DNA from: Candidatus Lokiarchaeota archaeon
GTDB lineage: Archaea; Asgardarchaeota; Thorarchaeia; Thorarchaeales; Thorarchaeaceae
Length of the DNA: 41,494 nucleotides
NCBI GenBank assembly: GCA_014730275.1
Contig: WJIL01000001.1
Span: 1 to 41,494, forward strand
Direction of reading: 5' to 3'
In this document: piece after piece, positions 1-7,798 of the stretch
How the letters are laid out: every line of letters begins with the position of its first letter
Position numbering within the stretch: position 1 is the stretch's first letter
Position numbers and translations under genes: made by a program
Notes under the pieces: model-generated
The model's database searches: none
The model's input: only the letters and a program-made list of their open reading frames with translations
Told to the model about the DNA's origin: nothing

Positions 1-1734
1 CGAATACGAAGCGATGGTTCCTGAAGGAGCCCAGATGTTTCGTGTATGATATGATGCAACGGAGATTGCCATGTCAGCAGTAGAAGGCCATGTTATTGTG
101 TATTGATCATTGACTCCGTCAGAACCGTGCCATGCAGCACCACCACTCCATCCAGAAGCATCATCGGAGATGTAGAAGTGAAGCTGCGCATTGTGTGTAT
201 CGAATATGTCAACTGACCAGTAGGAGGTATCCTTGATTGTTCCTGAGATGTCAATCGCAATCATGTGATTGCCAGCTCGCGTCGAATTTGCGATAAATGT
301 GTCAATTGTAATGTTGCTGGTCTGAACCGCCGTTATCCAGCTATTGTATCCCATGCCAAATGTCAGTTGATGTGTTATCGTGCCTGATGAAGTTGGCTCG
401 GTTATGTTGACCTGAGCTGAGTTTACCAGTTTGTCTGACAGTATAGTCAGATAGACCTCGGTAGCACCTATACTACTTGGAACATTGAATCGTGTAGAAA
501 TCTGCGTTCCAGCTATGATAGACCGAAGAGCATGTCTTCCAGCTCCGTAGAGATTCCCTGCCGGAACAATTACTGGAATACCACTCGCCGTCAGTACGTC
601 AATCATCTGCTCAACATTGCTTGATCCATCCAAGAACTCGTAAGTCCAAGAACCAACTTCTACCAAGATAATATCAGCACCATGATCTCGTGCCCAGATT
701 AGTCCCTCCTCAACCGTTAGTCCATCATTGCCAAAAATGTTGATAGCCATGACTTCGGCATCAGGAGCGACACCAACATATTTCCTATAACCCAGTTGTC
801 CACCGTTTAGAATGCCTGCGACAGCAGTCCCGTGGCCATCGGTATCGTAAAATGTGGAAGATGTTAGATTGACACCCTTTTCCCAAACTTGAATATTGCT
901 CTGAGCGTTTTCATGTACGATGTATTTTGTTTTCGGCGTTTTCAGTGCTATCAATTCATCAACACCTGATAACGCATTGTCGCCGTCTGTGTCATTCACA
1001 ACAAAAAAGGTATCACCGTCATCAATAACTCCAAGTGAAGAACCATTGTCCAGCCACACCCAGTCTATGTCAGCTTCAAAACTACCATTCTTATTGATAT
1101 CGCGTGTGTAAAGGGTTTCATTGCTCTCAATCGCGCTATTGTTATTCAAATCAATCCCGTCAGTTCCATTATCGAAAGTCCATGGTGGTGTGAAGGGCTG
1201 CGTCTCAAAGTAACTGAAATTCCCTCCATCGGCGTAGAAGAAATCAGGATGTCTCCATTGAATCCCAGTATCCAAATCTGCAATAAGAAGGCCTTCGCCG
1301 GTCAGATTTCTCCCAAACAAATCTTTCATCTGCCAAGCAACATCAGCGTAGCAATCCTGCATTGAAACGTCTCTTGGCGAAACGTAGTGCTTCTTGTCGC
1401 GCTGTGGTTCAGCCACGACAAATAATGGGTCTTCCTGCAGCAGTTGTAGAGCTTCCTTTGAAACCTCTGCAAGATAGACGCTTCCTATGCGTTGGATTGA
1501 ATCTCCAAAATCGATTCCCTTCAATCTGTAATACGCAATTTCGGCCTCAGAAAGCTCTCTTGAAAACCGAAGCGATACCTTTACTTTTTCTCCGTCGAAA
1601 TCCATGCTGAGAGTGGTATCGAGTTCACTGGTGGCGTTGGTGTTGCTTTTGCCCGTGACCGTTGCGCTAGGAAAAAAGAATACTCCGGTCAGCAGACTAC
1701 AAAGAATCAAGACTGCTATGCGTGCCTTTTTCAT
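1..1734 (-). CDS. Secreted subtilisin-family (S8) serine protease, 3' end outside window
   Basis: A subtilase that would be exported and cleave proteins outside the cell. The reading frame is open from an ATG at 1734 to the window edge (578 codons). GGAGGG sits about 8 nt upstream of that ATG. Residues 1-28 form a lysine-led hydrophobic signal peptide, and about 40-115 resembles an I9-type propeptide. Catalytic motifs are DTG (Asp155), DGHGTAVAG (His301) and PAGN (oxyanion Asn394). The catalytic Ser motif is not reached. Two features are odd. The Asp-to-His spacing is about 146 residues, against roughly 30-40 in ordinary subtilisins, and the insert holds EF-hand or dockerin-like acidic loops (about 195-205, 212-222, 248-260). 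Also, about 180 residues of beta-rich sequence follow the Asn motif. The neighbouring serine hydrolase and peptide importer fit extracellular protein use. The family is certain; the substrate is unknown. Confidence 0.9.
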   Translation of the reverse strand, partial: MKKARIAVLILCSLLTGVFFFPSATVTGKSNTNATSELDTTLSMDFDGEKVKVSLRFSRELSEAEIAYYRLKGIDFGDSIQRIGSVYLAEVSKEALQLLQEDPLFVVAEPQRDKKHYVSPRDVSMQDCYADVAWQMKDLFGRNLTGEGLLIADLDTGIQWRHPDFFYADGGNFSYFETQPFTPPWTFDNGTDGIDLNNNSAIESNETLYTRDINKNGSFEADIDWVWLDNGSSLGVIDDGDTFFVVNDTDGDNALSGVDELIALKTPKTKYIVHENAQSNIQVWEKGVNLTSSTFYDTDGHGTAVAGILNGGQLGYRKYVGVAPDAEVMAINIFGNDGLTVEEGLIWARDHGADIILVEVGSWTYEFLDGSSNVEQMIDVLTASGIPVIVPAGNLYGAGRHALRSIIAGTQISTRFNVPSSIGATEVYLTILSDKLVNSAQVNITEPTSSGTITHQLTFGMGYNSWITAVQTSNITIDTFIANSTRAGNHMIAIDISGTIKDTSYWSVDIFDTHNAQLHFYISDDASGWSGGAAWHGSDGVNDQYTITWPSTADMAISVASYHTRNIWAPSGTIASYS

Positions 1735-1844
1735 GTGATGTCCCTCCGCGGGACGTAATACTTCAAGGGAGAGCTTTCTAATAAGAATATCATATGTCTA
1801 TTTCGATTTCAAGCTCTAAGTAAATTGGAGTTCCTTAGCATCCC

Positions 1845-3053
1845 TCAGTCTTCCCACAACCGTTTTTGATCCCAGATGTGAACAAGGACAATTAGAGCGA
1901 AGGGACCTCCTGCAAGAATTAGTAAAGCAGGAGAGAATCGTAAATGCATTCTCGTTTGAGCTTTATTGATTCCAAGAGAAGGCAAAATCCAGCGACATAA
2001 AATATTTTCAGCATCCGCTGATTCATGAAGTGTAGCCGCTGTAATTACTGTTACAATGCCCGCATCCGGTAATACAATGATGCCCTGCGAGCCCCATCCT
2101 AAGGCAAAATAGGCATTCAACTCGGGTAATGTCCACCAATGCAATGAATAGCCAACCTTCTCATTGACTTTGACTAGGGTTGTTGATGTTTCCTGAATCC
2201 AGTTTTGTGGAATTATTTGGACACCATCCCAGAGACCCCCTCGGAGAAACAGGTAGCCAATTTTGGCCATATCAAGTGGTTTCAACTTGAGCTTAGAACC
2301 GCCTTCGTTGATACCTCGGGGATCTGTCCCCCATTTGTAGTCCTCTATTCCCAAAGGCTCGAATAAGTATCGGTCTGCAAATGCCGCTGTAGTCATATTG
2401 CTGCTAGTCTGAATAATAGCAGACAGAAGATGTGACAGCCCTGAGTTGTATTGGAAAACAGAACCTGGCGGATTTACGACTTCCTTATTTATGACGTACT
2501 GAATCCAATCCTCTGAACGAATCATCCTGTTGTAATCATTTAGTTCAGCTGTGTAGTACTCTTCGCTCCAATCAAGGCCCGCAGTCATTCTGAGAAGGTG
2601 CGCAATAGTGACTGCTTTCTTCTCATCATCCAGACTTTCAATTTCTTTGTCCTGGAAGAAAGCTAGCATACTGGCATTCACTGAATCGATGAAATCTCTG
2701 TCTTCAGCTATTCCAACCAGGGGGGAGAGTATGCTCTTGGTAACTGAGAAGAGATGATGAAGATCATTCCCCGCATAGTGAGAGAAGTATTCCTCAACTA
2801 CAAGATAACCCCTTCTCACTACAATCAAGGAGTCAATTGTGATTTCGTCGGTCGAGAAGTATTCCACCATGTTTTGCAGGATTGTTGAGTTGAGATTCAC
2901 TTCTTTTGGAGAAGCGCGCATCCAAGAATGGGTTGGCCAAGGAGCATAACCTAGCAACGGGCCTGCACTACCAGTTCTAACTGGAGCTATCTGTGGAATC
3001 AAGAGAAACGCGAAAACAATGGCAGATAGGCAGCTCCTACGGTCCATATTCAT
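1845..3053 (-). CDS. Membrane-anchored serine hydrolase, beta-lactamase/PBP-like fold
   Basis: A serine hydrolase of the beta-lactamase-related family (PF00144 type: class C beta-lactamases, D-alanyl peptidases, esterases). The nucleophile motif SVTK is at residues 103-106, a YNS motif with Tyr202 fits the second box, and GWGSQG near 319-324 fits the third (K/H-T/x-G) box. The N-terminus (about residues 8-25) is a signal sequence. A hydrophobic stretch at about 375-393 followed by basic residues could anchor the C-terminus in the membrane. At 402 residues it has normal length. Two ATGs lie six bases apart at the start, with no clear Shine-Dalgarno, so either may be used. The gene lies 54 bp downstream of the ABC ATPase gene on the same strand and may be read through from it. 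In archaea, which lack murein, the likely role is peptidase or esterase; substrate unknown. Confidence 0.85.
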   Translation of the reverse strand: MNMDRRSCLSAIVFAFLLIPQIAPVRTGSAGPLLGYAPWPTHSWMRASPKEVNLNSTILQNMVEYFSTDEITIDSLIVVRRGYLVVEEYFSHYAGNDLHHLFSVTKSILSPLVGIAEDRDFIDSVNASMLAFFQDKEIESLDDEKKAVTIAHLLRMTAGLDWSEEYYTAELNDYNRMIRSEDWIQYVINKEVVNPPGSVFQYNSGLSHLLSAIIQTSSNMTTAAFADRYLFEPLGIEDYKWGTDPRGINEGGSKLKLKPLDMAKIGYLFLRGGLWDGVQIIPQNWIQETSTTLVKVNEKVGYSLHWWTLPELNAYFALGWGSQGIIVLPDAGIVTVITAATLHESADAENILCRWILPSLGINKAQTRMHLRFSPALLILAGGPFALIVLVHIWDQKRLWED

Positions 3054-3107
3054 TTGTATAACAATTTCTTAATGTATCTATGTAGTTCTACGCAAGCTGG
3101 AATCGGC

Positions 3108-4106
3108 CTATTCCTTCCAGCAGGCTACATAATGTCCAGGAGAAACCTCGTGAAGAACGGGTTCTTCATCCTCTCGGCAATCTTCTCCAATCTCTTGGCA
3201 CCTTGGTCTGAATCTGCAACCCGGTGGCAAATCGACAGGCGTGGGAGTCTCACCAGGCAACATGATTCGGTCCCGTTCCTCATCGGGATTGGGAATTGGT
3301 ACATTTGATACCAATGCCTTCGTATAGGGATGCCGGGGGTTATGAATGACATCCTCCATTTCACCCATTTCGGCAATTCGCCCCAAGTACATGACGATTA
3401 TGTGATCACCAATGTAACGTGCCTGTGCAAGATCATGAGTGATGAACAGGTATGTCAAATCATGCTCGTCCTTTAGGTCCTCCATCAGGTTCATGACCTC
3501 GGTTCTTATGCTTGCATCCAGCATGGAGACTGGCTCATCTGCGATGATGACAGATGGATTAAGGATAAGCGACCTAGCAACACACACCCGCTGTAGTTGT
3601 CCTCCGCTCAATTCATGTGTATATCTCCGAGCGAAATCCTCAGCAGGAACTAGGCGTACATCTTCAAGAGCATCATAGACCATATCCAAGAGCTCTTCTT
3701 CGTCTTCAACGATGCCATGTATCTTCAGCCCTTCTCCAATAAGTGTGCTAACTGGAAGTCGTGGATCAAGAACTTCGAAGGGGTTTTGGAAAATCATCTG
3801 CATATGCAGTCGAAGTTCGTTCAGCTCCTGTCGGTTCATCTCGTAGATGTTCTCACCCCTGAAGAATGCCTGTCCTTCAGTCGGTTCGATCAGGCGAAGT
3901 ATTGTCCGAGCCAATGTAGTCTTTCCACAGCCGCTTTCCCCAACGACGCAAAGTGAATCTCCCTCTTTAATTTCAAAGCTGACATCATCCACTGCCCGGA
4001 CGTATTTGGTTGCTCCAAAGAAGGAGAATATACCACTTCTAACTGGAAACCACTTCCTTAGATTTCTAACCTCAAGTATGTCTTCAGATTGTGTCATTGT
4101 AATCAC
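3108..4106 (-). CDS. Oligopeptide/dipeptide ABC importer, ATP-binding subunit (DppF/OppF type)
   Basis: One of two cytoplasmic ATPases powering the importer encoded upstream. Visible motifs are Walker A GESGCGKTT (about residues 56-64), signature LSGGQLQRV, Walker B IIADEP and the switch histidine in FITHD. The C-terminus carries the oligo_HPY extension of peptide-importer ATPases, with Cys residues in CRFRPRC, DC and ACW, a pattern linked to metal or Fe-S binding in this family. At 332 residues it has family length. The first possible start is a GTG directly after the TGA of the preceding ATPase. An ATG at 4097 is the alternative; the GGAG that could serve either lies inside the end of the upstream gene, so the start is uncertain by three codons. 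It is the last gene of the transporter operon. Confidence 0.93.
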   Translation of the reverse strand: MITMTQSEDILEVRNLRKWFPVRSGIFSFFGATKYVRAVDDVSFEIKEGDSLCVVGESGCGKTTLARTILRLIEPTEGQAFFRGENIYEMNRQELNELRLHMQMIFQNPFEVLDPRLPVSTLIGEGLKIHGIVEDEEELLDMVYDALEDVRLVPAEDFARRYTHELSGGQLQRVCVARSLILNPSVIIADEPVSMLDASIRTEVMNLMEDLKDEHDLTYLFITHDLAQARYIGDHIIVMYLGRIAEMGEMEDVIHNPRHPYTKALVSNVPIPNPDEERDRIMLPGETPTPVDLPPGCRFRPRCQEIGEDCREDEEPVLHEVSPGHYVACWKE

Positions 4107-5075
4107 TCACTCCAAATCCAGCTCTCCTGCAAAGTGGCACCGAGCGAAATGCCCCGGGTTAACTTCTCGGTATTCAGGGATTTCTACCTTACAGATATCT
4201 TGGGCATAGGGGCATCGAGGGTGGAATTTGCAGCCTGACGGTGGATTAATCAGATTAGGTGGTGTCCCAGGAATAAACTCAAGTCGTTTCTTTGGTCCAG
4301 ATACACTTGGGAATGCACCAATAAGCTTGTGGCTGTAAGGATGAAGACTCCGGTTGAATACGTTAGAGGTTGTACTTTTTTCTACGATGTTCCCAGCATA
4401 CATTATCGCAGTACTGTCACAGTTTTCTGCAACAACGGAGAGATCGTGCGTGATAAACAGGACTCCTAGATCATACTTTTTCTGCAGACTCCTTAGCAAG
4501 TCCAGAATTTTGTTTTGTACAATTACATCAAGAGCTGTGACTGGTTCATCTGCAATAATCAGTTTTGGATCACATGATAGGGCTTGGGCGATGATTGCAC
4601 GTTGAACCATCCCCCCGCTGAATTCATGCGGATAATCCATCATACGCTCTGGTTCCAAGCCAACCTCGTCAAAAAGGTCCGCTACTTTCTCTTTTGCATC
4701 AGACTCCGTGATATCATATTTCTCACGCATCACCTCGATTATCTGATTACCTATTCTGAGCACCGGATTGAAGGCGTTCATCGCGTATTGAAAGACGATT
4801 GAGGCGGTCTTCCAACGAATCTTTCTCATTTCTTTCATTGGTTTTGATATCAAGTCATCCCCATCTAGAAGCACTTGGCCGCCGACGATTCTCCCGTTTT
4901 CAGGGAGTATACGCATGATACTGTATGCAGTAGTCGTTTTACCACATCCAGATTCGCCTGCCAGTCCAAGGGTTTCCTGCTTGTCTATGGTGAAGGAAGC
5001 ATCCTCAACCGCCTTAACCCGTTTTTTTCCCAGCAGATAGTGAGTCGTCAGGTTCTTGACATCCAGTACAACCAT
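4107..5075 (-). CDS. Oligopeptide/dipeptide ABC importer, ATP-binding subunit (DppD/OppD type)
   Basis: The second ATPase of the importer. It has Walker A GESGCGKTT, signature FSGGMVQRA, Walker B LIIADEPVTALD, switch FITHDLSVVAE, and a C-terminal oligo_HPY segment with Cys in CKFHPRCPYAQDIC and ARCHF. Its length, 322 residues, is typical. The ATG at 5075 directly follows the stop codon of the permease gene. GGGAGGAG lies about 7 nt upstream, inside the permease gene's last codons, so translation is probably coupled. It should pair with the DppF-type subunit at the permease coupling helices. Substrate class (peptides versus oligosaccharides, which share this family in archaea) cannot be fixed from the ATPase. 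Confidence 0.94.
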   Translation of the reverse strand: MVVLDVKNLTTHYLLGKKRVKAVEDASFTIDKQETLGLAGESGCGKTTTAYSIMRILPENGRIVGGQVLLDGDDLISKPMKEMRKIRWKTASIVFQYAMNAFNPVLRIGNQIIEVMREKYDITESDAKEKVADLFDEVGLEPERMMDYPHEFSGGMVQRAIIAQALSCDPKLIIADEPVTALDVIVQNKILDLLRSLQKKYDLGVLFITHDLSVVAENCDSTAIMYAGNIVEKSTTSNVFNRSLHPYSHKLIGAFPSVSGPKKRLEFIPGTPPNLINPPSGCKFHPRCPYAQDICKVEIPEYREVNPGHFARCHFAGELDLE

Positions 5076-6653
5076 CTAAGCTCTCCTCCCTCTTAATCTT
5101 GGATTAACCACTTTATCCGCGGCATGGCTTACAAAGGCAAATGCCGTAGAAGTGAGCATAATCATAAGCCCCGGCGGGAAAATCCACCACCACTGCTCAT
5201 TGGATAGCGCAGCCTTTCTAGAAGCCCAATAGAGGATGATTCCCCAACTTGGCTGACCATGAATCGGCATGAATCCCAAAAATGAGATGCCAGCCTCACT
5301 TAGAATAGCGTTAACTACTCCGAGAATAACGTTAGCCAGTATAAGTGGAAGCGTATTCGGGAGGATATGCCGAAATAGTATATAGCTGTCTGATGCTCCA
5401 ATTGCATGAGCAGCCTCTGTGAGTGGTCTCTCTCTGAGAGAAAGAGTCTCGCTCCGAACCATTCTTGCGGTGCCAGTCCATCCGAGTATGGCAATTACAA
5501 TGATAACATTCTGCAATCCCTGTCCATATAGCATCAGGAAAATGAGCATCAGGGGTAGACTTGGCAAACATAGGAATACATCTGTAATCCGCATCAAGAC
5601 GGTATCAATCATTCCACCGTAATAACCAGCAAAGAGGCCAATCAGAGTTCCGATGATTACGGCAACGAGACTAGCTGTCAAACCAACCAATAGAGAAATC
5701 TGCGTGCCCCAGATAACACGCCCAAACAAATCAGCCCCATCATGATTAGTACCAAAAGGATGCTGGAGACTCGGCGGCAAGAACCAATCCGAACTACTAG
5801 GAGACTTGTATGACCAGTGGTAAATAGAACCTAGTGGAGCTATGATTGGAGCGAATACCGCCAGAAGTGCAATGCCAAGTATAAGTAGGAATCCAACTAG
5901 CCCCAGTCTATCATGAACAAACTCTTTCCAGAACTCCTCAATACCACGTCTCAAATCCCATGCCATCATAATCAATCTAGGTATGAATATGTAAAGCGGA
6001 ATAATGATGAAAGCTCCAATGAGGGCGATCCAGGATAATCCGGCATTAGTCAACAAGCCGCCTACTGATCTTGTTAGAAAGGAGGGTAGTAAATCCGCAC
6101 CAACGATATCTTCAGTCAAGAGAATCTCTAGAAACATCCACGTGCCCAGAAAACCCACCACTGAACCGTGGTATAATTTCATCTTCCGCTTGCTCCAGTT
6201 AACGAGCTGCTCTGGATTCCAGAGAAACATCACAAAAGCAGCAATTGCCGCGATTCCTATGCTAAGAACCATGAAGATGAGGAAAACGACTGAGAATTTC
6301 AATATGAGAAGGACTATCTTCGCGGGTCTCTTCTCATATAGCGGCTTTCCAAGGAACCCAATCCAGAGTGTCATAACGAAAAGAATGATTCCCAGTACCC
6401 GGGCCGCAAGAGTGAGTGTGGTGCTGGTGAAGTAATCCAGCTGGGCTATGTCGTAGGTTATGCTCGTCATGAGTGCGTTGACAGCAGTATCAACTGCGAA
6501 AATAATGAAGAATGAAAGCAGAATGAAACTGCCCAGAGAAATCAAATTCACATGCCATGATTTGCCGCGGATATCAAGTTTCTCCATTATTGTTCTCGTT
6601 GTTTCGTCTTCTGTTTCCCGTTGCGTTTTTGTTTCAGCATCTTGATTTTGCAT
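5076..6653 (-). CDS. ABC importer permease (DppC type) with a long multi-helix N-terminal extension
   Basis: Inner permease of the peptide-type importer. Residues about 240-525 are an ordinary DppC/OppC: an N-terminal helix near 252-275, the BPD_transp_1 helices, and an EAA coupling loop beginning EAAHAIGASDSY. In front sits an extra segment of about 240 residues with a charged first 30 residues and five or six predicted membrane helices (about 40-62, 82-102, 112-145, 163-180, 205-230). DppC proteins are usually about 300 residues, so this is a clear family departure. No stop or frame change separates the parts. GAGGAGGGG precedes the ATG, 14 bp after the dppB-like stop. I do not recognise the extension as a named domain; it may be lineage-specific. 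Confidence 0.9.
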   Translation of the reverse strand: MQNQDAETKTQRETEDETTRTIMEKLDIRGKSWHVNLISLGSFILLSFFIIFAVDTAVNALMTSITYDIAQLDYFTSTTLTLAARVLGIILFVMTLWIGFLGKPLYEKRPAKIVLLILKFSVVFLIFMVLSIGIAAIAAFVMFLWNPEQLVNWSKRKMKLYHGSVVGFLGTWMFLEILLTEDIVGADLLPSFLTRSVGGLLTNAGLSWIALIGAFIIIPLYIFIPRLIMMAWDLRRGIEEFWKEFVHDRLGLVGFLLILGIALLAVFAPIIAPLGSIYHWSYKSPSSSDWFLPPSLQHPFGTNHDGADLFGRVIWGTQISLLVGLTASLVAVIIGTLIGLFAGYYGGMIDTVLMRITDVFLCLPSLPLMLIFLMLYGQGLQNVIIVIAILGWTGTARMVRSETLSLRERPLTEAAHAIGASDSYILFRHILPNTLPLILANVILGVVNAILSEAGISFLGFMPIHGQPSWGIILYWASRKAALSNEQWWWIFPPGLMIMLTSTAFAFVSHAADKVVNPRLRGRRA

Positions 6654-6667
6654 ACTGCACCCCTCCT

Positions 6668-7660
6668 CTAGTATCGTATCCTCGGATCCAGATACAGATA
6701 TAATATGTCAGCCGCCAAATTAGCCAAGACAGTGATTGTCGCTAAGAATAGGAATATGCCTTGAAGAACCGGGTAGTCATTCGCAAGTACAGAGAAATAT
6801 GTAAGAAGACCGAGACCCTGCCAACTGAATACGAATTCAGTCATGATAGCTCCTGAAATCAAATACGGTAGATTCACAGCAATCACGCTCACCATAGGGA
6901 GCATCGCGTTTCGCATCGCATGGGTATAGAGTATGGTTTTTTGCTTGAGCCCCTTGGCTTCGGCTGCCAGCATGTAATCCTGTGTAAATACATCTAGAAC
7001 AGAGTCTCTCATTATCAAGTAGAAGCCGCCAATGAACGATAGTGTAAGAACAATAGTGGGGCCGATCATATGCCATCCATAATCAAGTGCATATTCCAAG
7101 AAGTTCGCGTGGTCATATCCCCTTGTTATTGTTCCAGCAATAGGTATCAGATCGAAGTGGAAGCCAAATACCAGCAATAGGAGCAGACCAATCCAGAAGA
7201 CTGGTATGCTGTAGGCCACTAGGAATGTAATCGTCGAACCCGTATCAACCTTTGAACCGCGTCTAGCCGCAGCAACTACCCCCATTATCATTCCGATAAT
7301 GATAGCAATGACAAGCGAGACACCCATCAGGAGAATCGTGTTCATGAATCTATGATCGAATATTGTATACCACACATCTTCGCCGAAATGGGAGAAAGAC
7401 TCACCCAGATTTCCCTGTAACAAATTAGCCCAGTAGAGCAGATATTGCTCCAGTATAGGTTTGTCAAGACCAAATCGCTCCACGATTCGTTGCCTTACAT
7501 CTGGTGGCATTTGTTCGGATATCAAGGAAGCTCTTGGATCACCGGGCATAATTCTGAATATGAAAAAATTCAGGGTCACGATGAGAAACCAGACAAGTAT
7601 GGATTGGGCTACTCGCCGTGCTATGTATCTCAAGGGTTTTTCTGCGTTCTTTGATGGCAT
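6668..7660 (-). CDS. ABC importer permease (DppB type)
   Basis: First permease of the importer, 330 residues. It begins with the typical DppB N-terminal helix (RRVAQSILVWFLIVTLNFFI, residues 15-34), followed by the MPGDPR motif of this subfamily. The core BPD_transp_1 helices follow, with the coupling-loop sequence EAKGLKQKTILYTHAMRNAM and the C-terminal DPRIRY common in DppB. Only a weak purine-rich GTGAGAGA precedes the ATG. The gene is separated from the binding-protein gene by a terminator-like hairpin and has a possible TATA box of its own, so the permease-ATPase genes may be expressed at a lower level than the binding protein. Confidence 0.94.
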   Translation of the reverse strand: MPSKNAEKPLRYIARRVAQSILVWFLIVTLNFFIFRIMPGDPRASLISEQMPPDVRQRIVERFGLDKPILEQYLLYWANLLQGNLGESFSHFGEDVWYTIFDHRFMNTILLMGVSLVIAIIIGMIMGVVAAARRGSKVDTGSTITFLVAYSIPVFWIGLLLLLVFGFHFDLIPIAGTITRGYDHANFLEYALDYGWHMIGPTIVLTLSFIGGFYLIMRDSVLDVFTQDYMLAAEAKGLKQKTILYTHAMRNAMLPMVSVIAVNLPYLISGAIMTEFVFSWQGLGLLTYFSVLANDYPVLQGIFLFLATITVLANLAADILYLYLDPRIRY

Positions 7661-7717
7661 CTGTCTCTCACTTCTAGGCTGGTTTTGCCTCTATTAGACT
7701 CAACAATTCACAACATG

Positions 7718-7726
7718 AAATTAAAG
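7718..7726 (-). promoter_or_regulatory. Possible TATA box for the permease-ATPase genes
   Basis: On the minus strand CTTTAATTT lies about 60 nt upstream of the dppB-type ATG, giving room for a start about 25 nt downstream and a leader of about 30-35 nt. A 6-bp inverted repeat, TATCGG-ACAAAG-CCGATA (7729-7746), abuts its upstream side and could be an operator. Assignment is by position and AT content only. Confidence 0.4.
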
Positions 7727-7750
7727 CCTATCGGACAAAGCCGATATCTC

Positions 7751-7790
7751 AAAAAAAGAACGGGGGGAAGTAGGGCAACTACTTCCCGTT
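7751..7790 (-). terminator. Hairpin plus T-tract terminator after the binding-protein gene
   Basis: Directly after the binding-protein stop on the minus strand is a perfect 9-bp stem, GGGAAGTAG / CTACTTCCC, with a 5-nt loop. It extends by AAC/GTT across a 3-nt bulge. TTCTTTTTTT follows at 7760-7751. The layout matches an intrinsic terminator and would uncouple the binding-protein transcript from the permease genes. Confidence 0.75.
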
Positions 7791-7798
7791 CATATACA

